A stretch of 64,000 nt of DNA from Bradyrhizobium elkanii USDA 76 (GTDB taxonomy: Bacteria > Pseudomonadota > Alphaproteobacteria > Rhizobiales > Xanthobacteraceae), in assembly GCF_023278185.1 (NCBI RefSeq), contig NZ_CP066356.1, positions 372,001-436,000 on the forward strand. Direction: 5' to 3'. Below the pieces are notes generated by a model. The model saw only the letters and a list, made by a program, of their open reading frames with translations, searched no databases and was not told where the DNA came from. How positions within the stretch are numbered: the stretch's first letter is position 1; every line of letters begins with the position of its first letter. The position numbers and the translations under genes are program-made. Below, one piece after another: positions 28,993 through 36,909 of the stretch.

Positions 28993-29249
28993 CCGACACC
29001 CCCGTCCAACCTGGAGCGTCGCAATAGAAATCACACGGATCGCCGATTCTGGAATCCCCTGTCTCCATCCCGAGTCAATCCGCCGCACCAAATATGTGCA
29101 TGCCCTAGTGCGAAAGCAGGGACCCATAGCCACCGGCCAATGTTGTTGACTGCGATCTTGGTTCAGGACCTGCTTCGGAATCTGATCAACACCATCCGTC
29201 TTATCTTCCGTTCAACCACCGTGCCCCAAACCGCTCCCTGTGGTTATGG

Positions 29250-29269
29250 GTCCCTGCTTCCGCAGGGAC
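29250..29269. repeat. hairpin repeat unit, GTCCCTGC stem
   Basis: GTCCCTGC and GCAGGGAC surround TTCC, which reads GGAA on the minus strand, a GNRA loop. It is the same family as 735-760 and the IS target. Confidence 0.7.
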
Positions 29270-29331
29270 GACAGCGAGATTGTGGTGCAATCGGTGGAAA
29301 TGTGAGACGCTGTTGCCTCCCGAACAGTGTC

Positions 29332-29351
29332 GTCCCTGCGAAGGCAGGGAC
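29332..29351. repeat. hairpin repeat unit, GTCCCTGC stem with GAAG loop
   Basis: The stem is the same as in the neighbouring units; the loop reads GAAG rather than GAAA. Confidence 0.6.
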
Positions 29352-29477
29352 CCTTAACCACCGGCCCTGGTTGTTGAGTGCGATCTTGGTTCAGGACCTG
29401 CTTCGCAATCTGATCAACACCATTCGACTCATCTTCCGTTCAACCACCGTGCCCCAAATCGCTTCCTGTGGTTATGG

Positions 29478-29497
29478 GTCCCTGCTTTCGCAGGGAC
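29478..29497. repeat. hairpin repeat unit, GTCCCTGC stem
   Basis: GTCCCTGC-TTTC-GCAGGGAC; the loop is GAAA on the minus strand. It lies at the end of the second direct repeat. Confidence 0.7.
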
Positions 29498-29594
29498 GAC
29501 AGCGAGTTTGTGGACGCGGTGCAGGCCTGTCATGCGCCCATTCGGTTGACCGCATGCGTCACGCCGGGCACCCTGTGCGTGTCCCCCCGCCGGC

Positions 29595-30512
29595 ATGCTT
29601 TCCTTATCCCCGATGCTCACGATCGCCTCGCTCTGGATTCCCTTCACCATCATTGCCGCGTTCGGGCAGGTGGCGCGCAATGCGATGCAGCGGCATCTGA
29701 CCGGGCCGCTCGGGACCTGGGGCGCGACCAATATCCGCTTCCTGTTCGGCCTGCCGTTCTCGGTGCTGTTCTTCGCGCTGGCGGTGCTGCTGACCGGCGA
29801 TCGCGTGCCGTGGCCGGCGGCCGCGTTCTGGCCGTGGCTGCTGACCGGCGCGCTCAGCCAGATCGTCGGCACCGGCTTCATGCTGCTGGCGATGAACGAC
29901 CGCTCCTTCGTGGTGACCACGGCCTATATGAAGACCGAGGCGATCCAGACCGCGATCTTCGGCTTCATCTTCCTCGGCGACCATCTCACAACGACCAAGG
30001 TGATCGCGATCGTGATCGCGACTATCGGCGTCGTCATCACCGCGCTGCGGCCCGGCGGGCAAAAGAGTTTCGCCGACCTGCGCCCGACTGTGCTCGGCCT
30101 TGGCGCCGCCGCGGTGTTCGCGATCTCGGCGGTGAGCTTTCGCGGCGCGATCATCGCGGTGCCCGGCGTCTCATTTGTCACGGCGGCCTCCTACACGCTG
30201 ATGTGGAGCCTCCTCGTGCAGACGCTGATCCTGTCGGTCTATCTGTTGCTGCGCGCGCCCGACGTGCTGAGGTCGATCCTCAAGCTGTGGCGCCCCTCGA
30301 TGTTCGCGGGCTTCATGGGCGCGTTCTCATCGCAATTCTGGTTCCTGGCGTTCGCGCTCACCGCCGCCGCCAATGTGCGCACGCTGGCGCTGATCGAGGT
30401 GCTGTTCGCGCAGGGCGTGGCGTATGTCTCGCTCAAGCAGCCGTTCTCGCTACGCGAGGTGTTCGGCATCGTGCTGATCGTGATCGGCGTCGCGCTCTTG
30501 ATCGCCGCGTAA
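29595..30512 (+). CDS. EamA/DMT family transporter
   Basis: This 305-residue protein has about ten membrane segments in two EamA repeats (for example MLLAMNDRSFVVTTAYMKTE and, in the second half, ANVRTLALIEVLFAQGVAYV with FSLREVFGIVLIVIGVALL). The start may be ATG 29595 or the in-frame ATG 29613. The substrate is unknown. Its TAA stop directly abuts the stop of the convergent EamA gene. Confidence 0.88.
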   Translation: MLSLSPMLTIASLWIPFTIIAAFGQVARNAMQRHLTGPLGTWGATNIRFLFGLPFSVLFFALAVLLTGDRVPWPAAAFWPWLLTGALSQIVGTGFMLLAMNDRSFVVTTAYMKTEAIQTAIFGFIFLGDHLTTTKVIAIVIATIGVVITALRPGGQKSFADLRPTVLGLGAAAVFAISAVSFRGAIIAVPGVSFVTAASYTLMWSLLVQTLILSVYLLLRAPDVLRSILKLWRPSMFAGFMGAFSSQFWFLAFALTAAANVRTLALIEVLFAQGVAYVSLKQPFSLREVFGIVLIVIGVALLIAA

Positions 30513-30953
30513 TTAACCTTTCACCGCGATCAGCACCGCTCCGGCGGAGATCAGCGCGATCCCGAGCCAGCCATAGGCCGACGGGCGCTCGCCGAGGAAG
30601 ACCGCGCCGAACAGCGCCACCAGCACCACGCTGAGCTTGTCGATCGGCGCGACGAGTGTGGCCGGTCCAAGCTTGAGCGCGCGGAAATAGCAGATCCATG
30701 ACGCGCCGGTGCCGAGCCCGGACAGCAGCAGGAACAGCCAGCTCTTGCCCGAGATCGGCCCGGACTGGGTGAACTGTCCGGTCGCGAACAGGATGGCCGA
30801 CAGCGTGATCAGCACGACCACGGTGCGGATCAGGGTGGCGAGATCGGAGTTGATGCCCTCGACGCCGACCTTGGCGAAGATCGCGGTCAGCGCGGCGAAA
30901 ACGGCGGAAAGAAACGCCCAGACCTGCCAGGAGGAGAATGAGTCGGGGGTCAT
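30513..30953 (-). CDS. single-repeat EamA family membrane protein
   Basis: This 146-residue protein has about five membrane segments and one EamA repeat (SAVFAALTAIFAKVGVEGINSDLATLIRT, FRALKLGPATLVAPIDKLSVVLVALFGAVFLGERPSAYGWLGIALI). Such half-length members are thought to act as dimers. It is convergent with the full-length EamA gene, with no intergenic base between the stops. Confidence 0.88.
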   Translation of the reverse strand: MTPDSFSSWQVWAFLSAVFAALTAIFAKVGVEGINSDLATLIRTVVVLITLSAILFATGQFTQSGPISGKSWLFLLLSGLGTGASWICYFRALKLGPATLVAPIDKLSVVLVALFGAVFLGERPSAYGWLGIALISAGAVLIAVKG

Positions 30954-30965
30954 GCTGCCTCGTGG

Positions 30966-31081
30966 CCGTCATTCCGGGGGCGCGCAGCGCGAACCCGGAA
31001 TCCGGAGATTGTGGTGCGAGATTCCCCGATGCGCAATTGCGCATCTGAGGTCTGGTCCTTCGGACCATCCTGGAATGACGG
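30966..31081. repeat. CCGTCATTCC...GGAATGACGG inverted-repeat element
   Basis: Terminal arms CCGTCATTCC/GGAATGACGG bound a GC-rich element with inner CAATTG and GGTCC-TTC-GGACC palindromes. It fills the gap between the EamA gene and the DUF1178 gene. Confidence 0.7.
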
Positions 31082-31087
31082 AGTGAA

Positions 31088-31558
31088 TCAATTCCGGTCT
31101 TCCGGCAGCGTCGGCAGCGGCGAGACCTCGACGCCCTCGTCGATCAGCGCCCGGGCCTCTTCGGGCGAGGCTTCGCCATAGATCGGCCGGTGCTCGATAT
31201 CGCCGTAATGCATCTTGCGCGCTTCGTTCGGGAAGCGGTCGCCGACATTGTCGGCGTTCTTCACGATATGGTCGCGCAGCTCCTTGAGCTTGCTGCGCAG
31301 CTCGCGCTCCTGCGCCATCATCAGCGACGTCGATTCATTGCCAGCCGCTTCGACGGGCGCGGCCGGCGCCGGCCGGGCCGGTTCGCGGCCCTTCTTGCTG
31401 ACGACCTGCGGCGCCATGATCGCGCGCTCGATCTTGCTCGAGCCGCAGGACGGGCAATCGATCAGGTGACGCCGCTCCTGCGATTCATAGGCCGAGGAGC
31501 TCTGGAACCAACTCTCGAACTGGTGGCCGCGCTCGCAGCGCAGCGTGTAGCGGATCAT
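31088..31558 (-). CDS. DUF1178 family protein
   Basis: This 156-residue protein has an N-terminal zinc-ribbon-like pattern (RCERGHQFESWF, then DCPSCGSSKIERAIMAP) and a C-terminal EARKMHYGDIEHRPIYGEASPEEARALIDEG, both diagnostic of DUF1178. The function is unknown. The start overlaps the nitrilase gene's stop by four bases (ATGA), making it the last gene of the comF-grxC-nitrilase operon. Confidence 0.92.
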   Translation of the reverse strand: MIRYTLRCERGHQFESWFQSSSAYESQERRHLIDCPSCGSSKIERAIMAPQVVSKKGREPARPAPAAPVEAAGNESTSLMMAQERELRSKLKELRDHIVKNADNVGDRFPNEARKMHYGDIEHRPIYGEASPEEARALIDEGVEVSPLPTLPEDRN

Positions 31559-32433
31559 GCCGAACCCCGGACGAGGTGCAGATGCTCCGGGCCGGCCTTG
31601 GGGTCGGCAATGCCGAAACGCCTGCCATGCTGCAGCGAAGGAATGGTCTTGCGCGCGGTCTCGACCTTGGCGGGATCGATCTCGGCCAGATACACGCCCG
31701 GCTCGGTGCCGCTGCCTTCGGCGAGGATTTCGCCCCAGGGGTCGATGATCAGCGAATGGCCGAAGGTCTCGCGCTTGTTCTCATGCAGGCCGGCCTGCGC
31801 CGCTGCGAACACGAAGCAGCCGGTCTCGATGGCGCGGGCGCGCAGCAGCGTGTGCCAATGCGCCTCGCCGGTCTTGCGGGTGAAGGCGGACGGCACGGTG
31901 AGGAACGACGCGCCGGCCTCGGCCAGCGCGCGGTACAGCGCCGGGAAGCGCACGTCGTAGCAGATCGTCAGTCCGATCCGGCCCCAGGGCAGGTCGGAGA
32001 TCACGGCGGTCTCGCCGGGCTGATAATTGGCCGATTCGCGGTAGCTTTCGCCGCCCGGCAGATCGATATCGAACATATGGATCTTGTCGTAGCTCGCGAG
32101 CAGATTGCCCTCGGGCCCGATCAGGAACGAACGGTTGACCGCCTTCTCCGGCGAGTAGCGCAGCGCCAGCGAGCCGATATGCAGGTGGATCTTCAGCTCG
32201 GCGGCCAGCGCGCGGTACGCCTTCAGCGACGTATCGTCCTCTTCGCTCGCCAAATGCTCGAACAGCGCCTTGCGGTTCAGCTGCATCATGTTGCTGACCT
32301 CGGGGGTCAGCACGTACTTGGCGCCCTGCGCCGCCGCCTCGCGGATCAGCCGCGTGCCCTGCTCGAGGCTCGGCTCCGGCAGCAATCCGGTGCGCATCTG
32401 CACCATGGCGGCGGTGAAAATGTTCTCCGTCAT
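31555..32433 (-). CDS. carbon-nitrogen hydrolase (nitrilase superfamily, Nit2-like)
   Basis: This 292-residue enzyme has the Glu-Lys-Cys triad in LTPEVSNMM, YDKIHMFDIDLPGG and GLTICYDVRFPALYRALA. It is most like the Nit/omega-amidase or deaminated-glutathione amidase group. The latter fits the neighbouring glutaredoxin, but this is inference. ATG 32433 overlaps the grxC stop by one base (TGATG). Confidence 0.92.
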   Translation of the reverse strand: MTENIFTAAMVQMRTGLLPEPSLEQGTRLIREAAAQGAKYVLTPEVSNMMQLNRKALFEHLASEEDDTSLKAYRALAAELKIHLHIGSLALRYSPEKAVNRSFLIGPEGNLLASYDKIHMFDIDLPGGESYRESANYQPGETAVISDLPWGRIGLTICYDVRFPALYRALAEAGASFLTVPSAFTRKTGEAHWHTLLRARAIETGCFVFAAAQAGLHENKRETFGHSLIIDPWGEILAEGSGTEPGVYLAEIDPAKVETARKTIPSLQHGRRFGIADPKAGPEHLHLVRGSA

Positions 32434-32705
32434 CAGGCACCGCCTCCGTTGCTGAGCAGGCCGTCGAGCTTGCCCTCGCGGTCGAGCGCGTAGAGTTCGT
32501 CGCAGCCGCCGACATGGGTCTTGCCGATGAAGATCTGCGGGAAGGTCGAGCCGGTACCGGCGCGACCGTACATCTCGTCGCGATAGGCCGGGTTGCTGGC
32601 GACGCTGAATTCGGTGAACGCGGCGTTCTTGCGTGTCAAAAGCGATTTGGCCGCGGTGCAATAACCGCAGCCCGGGCGGGTGTAGATTTCAATGGCAGCG
32701 GTCAT
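32433..32705 (-). CDS. grxC: glutaredoxin 3
   Basis: This 90-residue dithiol glutaredoxin has the CGYC active site in RPGCGYCTAAKSLL and the GSTFPQIFIGKTHVGGCDEL glutathione-binding region. It is coupled to the nitrilase gene and follows comF by 29 bases. Confidence 0.95.
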   Translation of the reverse strand: MTAAIEIYTRPGCGYCTAAKSLLTRKNAAFTEFSVASNPAYRDEMYGRAGTGSTFPQIFIGKTHVGGCDELYALDREGKLDGLLSNGGGA

Positions 32706-32734
32706 GGTGCGCTCGGTTGAACCAGAATGTCAGA

Positions 32735-33544
32735 TTATATGGGAGCGCGGTGGGTATCGACAACCCGGGCAAACACCAGCACGTCGACCTGCGCGGCTTT
32801 GGCGCGGAGCAGCGCCCGCGCGCAGGCATCCACTGTCGCGCCCGAGGTCAGGACGTCGTCGATCAGGATCACGCGGCGGCCCTGGACGTCAGCCTTGCGT
32901 TCATCGGCGACCCCGAATGCGCCCTGGACATTGCTGGCGCGGTCCTTGCGTGACAGCCCGATCTGCTGCTCGGTGGGGCGGATGCGCCGCAGCGCTTCGG
33001 CAGCCATTTTGACGCCGCTCTGGCGCGCGATCACCTTGGCGAGCGCCCCGGACTGGTTGTAGCGCCGGCTCCAGCCGCGCCGCCAGTGCAGAGGAACCGG
33101 AACCAGCAGATCGGCCTCGCGGAGCAATTCCTTTCCCGCCCGCGCCATCCAGCGGCCCATTGTCGGCGCCAGATCGGTGCGATCCTGGTATTTCAATGCG
33201 TGCACCAGTGTGCGCGCGACATCGTCATAGCGCACCGCGGCGCGGGCGCGCTGGTAGGCCGGCGGATTGGCGATCGCCTCCATCGACAGCAACTCGGGCC
33301 CGGGATCGTAGACGAAGGGAATCCCGAGCCGCGGGCAGAACGGCGGCGCGATGAACGACAATCTGGCCCAGCAGGCCGCGCACACCCCCTCGCCATCGAC
33401 CGGCTCACGGCACGAAACGCATAGGGTCGGCAGCGCGATATCGAGCGCCAGCCGCGCCGTGCGCAGCCACGCACCCCCGACCGCGCCAAGCGCGCGCTGA
33501 ACGTGTCCGGTAATGGAGCGTGTCGGTGATGCCTCGGCGTCCAT
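32735..33544 (-). CDS. comF: ComF family phosphoribosyltransferase-like protein
   Basis: This 269-residue protein has an N-terminal double zinc-binding Cys motif (CVSCREPVDGEGVCAACW), YDDVARTLVHALKYQDR, PVPLHWRRGWSRRYNQS and the PRPP-binding RVILIDDVLTSGATVDACA. ATG 33544 is chosen over a longer frame whose extra residues overlap the divergent gene. The family is linked to DNA uptake or purine salvage, but the biochemistry is unsettled. Confidence 0.9.
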   Translation of the reverse strand: MDAEASPTRSITGHVQRALGAVGGAWLRTARLALDIALPTLCVSCREPVDGEGVCAACWARLSFIAPPFCPRLGIPFVYDPGPELLSMEAIANPPAYQRARAAVRYDDVARTLVHALKYQDRTDLAPTMGRWMARAGKELLREADLLVPVPLHWRRGWSRRYNQSGALAKVIARQSGVKMAAEALRRIRPTEQQIGLSRKDRASNVQGAFGVADERKADVQGRRVILIDDVLTSGATVDACARALLRAKAAQVDVLVFARVVDTHRAPI

Positions 33545-33621
33545 GGCGGCGAGGCTAGCGTTTGAACAACGCGGGCTCAAGGCGCATTGCCTGTGGCGGC
33601 GGTCCGGCGTAACCAGCGGAC

Positions 33622-34464
33622 ATGGCAACGACCCCGGCCACGGCTCCCATCCTGTTCGACCGCGCATTGCTCGGCGCGCGGCTGGCGCGCGCGCGGCGCG
33701 AGGGGGCGGCGACGTTCCTGCTCGAGCGTGCCAGCGAAGACATGGCGGACCGCTTGCTGGCGGTGTCGCGCAGCTTTTCGGCGGCGGCCGATGTCTGGAC
33801 GCCGGGTGACGGGCTCGCGGACGTTCTGCGCGGACGTGTCGCCGCGGTCGAGGGGATCGGTTTCAGCGAGGCGGAATCGCTCGGCTTGCCGCCGGAGTCG
33901 CTCGATCTTGTCGTCTCCGCGCTCGCCTTCCAGTTCGTCAACGATCTGCCGGGCGTGCTGGCGCAGATCCGCCGGGGGCTGAAGCCGGACGGGCTATTGC
34001 TCGCGGCGATGCTCGGCGGCGATACGCTGACCGAGCTGCGGCAGAGCTTTGCCGCGGCAGAAGCCGAGTGCGAGGGCGGGGCCTCGCCGCGCGTCGCGCC
34101 GTTCGCCGATCTGCGCGACATCGGCGCGTTGTTGCAGCGGGCCGGCTTCGCGCTGCCGGTCACCGACGTCGACCGCGTCGTCGTGCGCTATGCCAGCGCG
34201 TTCGCATTGATGGCTGACCTGCGGCGGATGGGCGCGACCAATGTGCTGCGCGAGCGCCGGCACGCCTTAACCCGCCGCGCCACCATGCTGCGGATGGCGC
34301 AGATCTACGGCGAGCGCTTCGCCGATGCCGACGGCCGCATCCGCGCCACCTTCGACATCGTCTGGCTCTCCGGCTGGGCGCCGCATGAGAGCCAGCCGAA
34401 GCCGCTCAAGCCCGGCTCGGCGAAGGCGAGCCTGGAGGCGGCGGTGAAGGGGACGAAGCGTTAG
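33622..34464 (+). CDS. NDUFAF5-like methyltransferase-fold protein
   Basis: This 280-residue protein aligns by eye with alphaproteobacterial relatives of the mitochondrial complex I factor NDUFAF5: LFDRALLGARLARARREGA, PESLDLVVSALAFQFVNDLPGVLAQIRRGLKPDGLLLAAMLGGDTLTEL and ADLRDIGALLQRAGFALP. The glycine-rich SAM loop is missing: the place reads AVSRSFSAAADVWTPGDG. The family member in mitochondria is reported as an arginine hydroxylase, so methyltransferase activity should not be assumed. Confidence 0.8.
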   Translation: MATTPATAPILFDRALLGARLARARREGAATFLLERASEDMADRLLAVSRSFSAAADVWTPGDGLADVLRGRVAAVEGIGFSEAESLGLPPESLDLVVSALAFQFVNDLPGVLAQIRRGLKPDGLLLAAMLGGDTLTELRQSFAAAEAECEGGASPRVAPFADLRDIGALLQRAGFALPVTDVDRVVVRYASAFALMADLRRMGATNVLRERRHALTRRATMLRMAQIYGERFADADGRIRATFDIVWLSGWAPHESQPKPLKPGSAKASLEAAVKGTKR

Positions 34465-34487
34465 GGACGCACGATGCAAGGGCTCCC

Positions 34488-34604
34488 TCTCCCGCTTGCG
34501 GGGGAGGGTTGGGGTGGGGGTCTCTCCACGAGTCGTATCGCGGAAATAGCCCCCACCCGGATCGCATCTGCGATGCGATCCGGCCTCCCCCGCAAGCGGG
34601 AGAG
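34488..34604. repeat. CTCTCCCGCTTGCGGGGGAGG inverted-repeat element
   Basis: Perfect 21-base arms (CTCTCCCGCTTGCGGGGGAG outward, CTCCCCCGCAAGCGGGAGAG inward) enclose a central GATCGCAT...ATGCGATC palindrome. Relatives are at 38290-38424 and 50255-50398. It occupies much of the 380-base gap between the NDUFAF5-like gene and mutT. Confidence 0.8.
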
Positions 34605-34833
34605 GCCGACCGAGCCAGCGGATAAGTCGCATTCATATGCGATTGCCCTGCCCTTTCGGGGGGAAGGCGTGGGGCGTTTGCGCGATTTCGGAATATTGGA
34701 AAAATACCCGTGAGTTGCCCGACGTGTCAAGTCGCCCGGTCGAACGCCGGCCAGCTCCACCTGCTTTGCATGGGGTTGTTTTCGATATTTTGGATAGCCG
34801 CGCCTCCCTCGCAAGCGGGAGAGGCTGCGAGGG
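34605..34833. other. non-coding remainder before mutT
   Basis: It holds a CATATGCGATTGCCCTGCC segment (34635-34655) matching one end of the composite elements at 11507 and 14464, and a short A/T-rich stretch. No gene is supported. Confidence 0.4.
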
Positions 34834-35244
34834 TCACAGCAGCAGATCGATCAGATGCGGCAGCAGCGGGATGTCCGCGGGCGGCATCGGGTAGTCGCGC
34901 AGCTTGCTTGCGCGGACCCAGGCGAGGTTCTGGCCCTCGCGCGCCACCGCGACGCCTTCCCAGCGCCGGCAGATGTAGAGCGGCATCAGCAGATGGAAGG
35001 TCTCGTAGGCATGGCTGGCGAAGGTCAGCGGCGCGAGGCACGGCTCGCTCACGGTGATGCCGATCTCCTCATGCAGCTCGCGGATCAGGGTCTGCTCCGG
35101 CCGCTCGCCGGGCTCGATCTTGCCGCCGGGGAATTCCCACAGGCCGGCCAGCGCCTTGCCCTCGGGGCGCTGTGCCAGCAGCACGCGCTTGTCGGCATCG
35201 ACCAGCGCGCAGGCGACGACGAGGGTCAGTTTGATGTCAGCCAT
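34834..35244 (-). CDS. mutT: MutT-type Nudix hydrolase (8-oxo-dGTP diphosphatase)
   Basis: This 136-residue protein has a complete Nudix box, G-x5-E-x7-RELHEE-x-G, in GGKIEPGERPEQTLIRELHE. The LWEFPGGK and C-terminal PADIPLLPHLIDLL features match MutT, which removes 8-oxo-dGTP. ATG 35244 gives the typical start MADIKLTLVV. Confidence 0.92.
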   Translation of the reverse strand: MADIKLTLVVACALVDADKRVLLAQRPEGKALAGLWEFPGGKIEPGERPEQTLIRELHEEIGITVSEPCLAPLTFASHAYETFHLLMPLYICRRWEGVAVAREGQNLAWVRASKLRDYPMPPADIPLLPHLIDLLL

Positions 35245-35418
35245 GCGGCGGGGGATTCCTTCCAGTCTGCAAGCTTTCATTAACCAGCAACGCGGCGCCA
35301 GCCAAACGATTTATGCCCGCGCGGCTTTCCGCGATCGCGATAAGCCGGCCTTAATTCGTATCCGGCAGGGTGAAGGTTCTCATTTATCAGCCCATCATAT
35401 TCTTTGCCGACATAATCC

Positions 35419-36747
35419 ATGAGCACCTTGATCCGGACCATCAGCCGTTTCCGCCGCGATCGCTCCGGCAACATCGCAATGACCTTTGGCCTCGCTGTGC
35501 TGCCGCTCGTCGTCGCAGTCGGATGCGCGGTCGACTATTCCCGCGCCAACCAGATCCGCAGCAAGCTGATATCGGCCGCCGACGCCGCGAGCGTCGGGTC
35601 GATCGCCAAGGCATCGCCCGGCTTCATTGCCGCCGGCGCCATGACCTCGGACGGCGAGATATCGGCGGGCGAAGCCGATGCGACCAAGATATTCAACGGC
35701 AACATCTTCAACCAGAACGGCTTCACGCTGACCAGCGTGACGCCGACCATGACCAAGACCGGCGGCGTCATCACCTCGACGGTCAAGTTCACCGCCGATG
35801 TCCCGACCATGTTTCTCGGCGTGATCGGGCAAAGCAAGATGACGGTGACCGGCGCGTCGACCTCGACCGCGAACATGCCGCTCTATATCGACTTCTATCT
35901 CCTGCTCGACAACTCGCCGTCGATGGGCGTCGCGGCGACGCCCACCGACGTGACCAAGATGGTCAACAACACGTCCGACCAGTGCGCCTTCGCCTGTCAC
36001 GACTACAATAATGCCAACAACTATTACAATCTCGCCAAGACGCTCGGCGTCACGACGCGGATCGACGTGCTGCGCAGCGCGACCCAGCAGTTGATGGACA
36101 CGGCCGCGAACACCGCGACCTATGCCAGCCAGTACCGGATGGCAATCTACGATTTCGGCGCGTCGTCGAAGACGATCGGCCTGCGCGCGCTGTTCTCGCT
36201 GTCGACCAGCCTGTCCAGCGCCAAGTCCGCGGCCGGCAACATCGACCTGATGGGCGTCTACGGCAACAACGATGCCTACACCGCCGACAAGGACAGCCAG
36301 TTCTCGACGGTGCTTCCGGCCATCAGCAACGCGATCAGCGCACCGGGCCCGGGCACGGCGGCGGCGCCGATGAAATATCTGTTCTTCGTTTCCGACGGCG
36401 TGGCCGACGAGCCGAATTCAAGCTGCCTGAAGCCGATCAGCGGCGGCAATCGCTGCCAGTCGCCGATCAATCCGGCGCTGTGCACCGCCATCAAGAACCG
36501 CGGCATCAAGATCGCGGTGCTCTACACGACTTACCTGCAGCTGCCGACCAACAGCTGGTACATGACCTGGATCGATCCGTTCAACCAGGGCCCGTTCGGC
36601 CCGTCGCCGAACAGCCAGATCGCGCAGAACATGCAGGCCTGCGCCTCGCCGGGCTTCTATTTCGAGGTCAGCCCGACGCAGGGCATTGCCGACGCGATGA
36701 ATGCGCTGTTCAAGAAGGCCGTCGCCGACGCGCGGATCTCGAGCTGA
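35419..36747 (+). CDS. TadG-like pilus assembly protein with vWA domain
   Basis: This 442-residue protein begins with a TadE/G-type N-terminus (RRDRSGNIAMTFGLAVLPLV, one membrane helix at about 20-40, then DYSRANQIRSKLISAADAA). The large exported part has a von Willebrand A-like region starting IDFYLLLDNSPSMGVAATP, in which the MIDAS motif is DNSPSM rather than DxSxS. TadG proteins support Flp/Tad pilus export; no other tad genes are nearby, so this is an orphan copy. It splits mutT from argJ. Confidence 0.88.
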   Translation: MSTLIRTISRFRRDRSGNIAMTFGLAVLPLVVAVGCAVDYSRANQIRSKLISAADAASVGSIAKASPGFIAAGAMTSDGEISAGEADATKIFNGNIFNQNGFTLTSVTPTMTKTGGVITSTVKFTADVPTMFLGVIGQSKMTVTGASTSTANMPLYIDFYLLLDNSPSMGVAATPTDVTKMVNNTSDQCAFACHDYNNANNYYNLAKTLGVTTRIDVLRSATQQLMDTAANTATYASQYRMAIYDFGASSKTIGLRALFSLSTSLSSAKSAAGNIDLMGVYGNNDAYTADKDSQFSTVLPAISNAISAPGPGTAAAPMKYLFFVSDGVADEPNSSCLKPISGGNRCQSPINPALCTAIKNRGIKIAVLYTTYLQLPTNSWYMTWIDPFNQGPFGPSPNSQIAQNMQACASPGFYFEVSPTQGIADAMNALFKKAVADARISS

Positions 36748-36766
36748 CGTCGCACGTCTTATCTCT

Positions 36767-36894
36767 CCCGTCACCCTGAGGAGGTCGCGAAGCGGCCGTC
36801 TCGAAGGGCGACGGCCCGACTTTTACCTCGCGCCGCCATCGGGGCTGTGCATCCTTCGAGACGCGCGCAAGAGCGCGCTCCTCAGGATGACGGG
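36767..36894. repeat. CCCGTCACCCTGAGGAG...CTCAGGATGACGGG repeat
   Basis: The imperfect terminal arms and the inner CTTCGAGACG-type palindrome are familiar from Bradyrhizobium/Rhodopseudomonas intergenic repeats. It lies between the convergent tadG-like and argJ genes. Confidence 0.7.
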
Positions 36895-36909
36895 TAGAGA
36901 GGTGTGCGA

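Larger units (their letters stand above)
27613..29118 (-). mobile_element. IS4-family-like insertion sequence with 10-bp target duplications
   Basis: The IS itself spans 27623-29108 (1486 bases) and has perfect 17-base terminal inverted repeats CTAGGGCATGCACATAT. It is flanked by direct copies of TGCGAAAGCA (27613-27622 and 29109-29118), so this insertion is intact and probably recent. Removing it and one target copy restores the hairpin GTCCCTGC-GAAA-GCAGGGAC, meaning that the target was the apex of a genomic palindromic repeat. It carries one transposase gene on the minus strand. Confidence 0.92.
29151..29504. repeat. pair of about 127-bp direct repeats (29151-29277 and 29378-29504)
   Basis: Both start GCGATCTTGGTTCAGGACCT and end in a CCCTGC hairpin followed by GACGACAGCGA. 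They differ at only a handful of positions (for example CTTCGGAATC versus CTTCGCAATC). The spacer contains another hairpin unit. Confidence 0.85.
29109..29594. other. repeat-rich intergenic region between IS and EamA gene
   Basis: There is no gene in these 486 bases. They hold the rest of the split palindrome (to about 29125), two direct repeats of about 127 bases, and three further GAAA-type hairpins near 29250, 29332 and 29478. Confidence 0.7.

Noticed and set aside
27613..30512. Composite transposon carrying the EamA gene
   Set aside because: Only one IS copy is present and its own target duplications close around it.
34635..34655. A full third copy of the composite palindrome of 11507 and 14464
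   Set aside because: Only one terminal segment (CATATGCGATTGCCCTGCC) is present; the core and the opposite end are missing.
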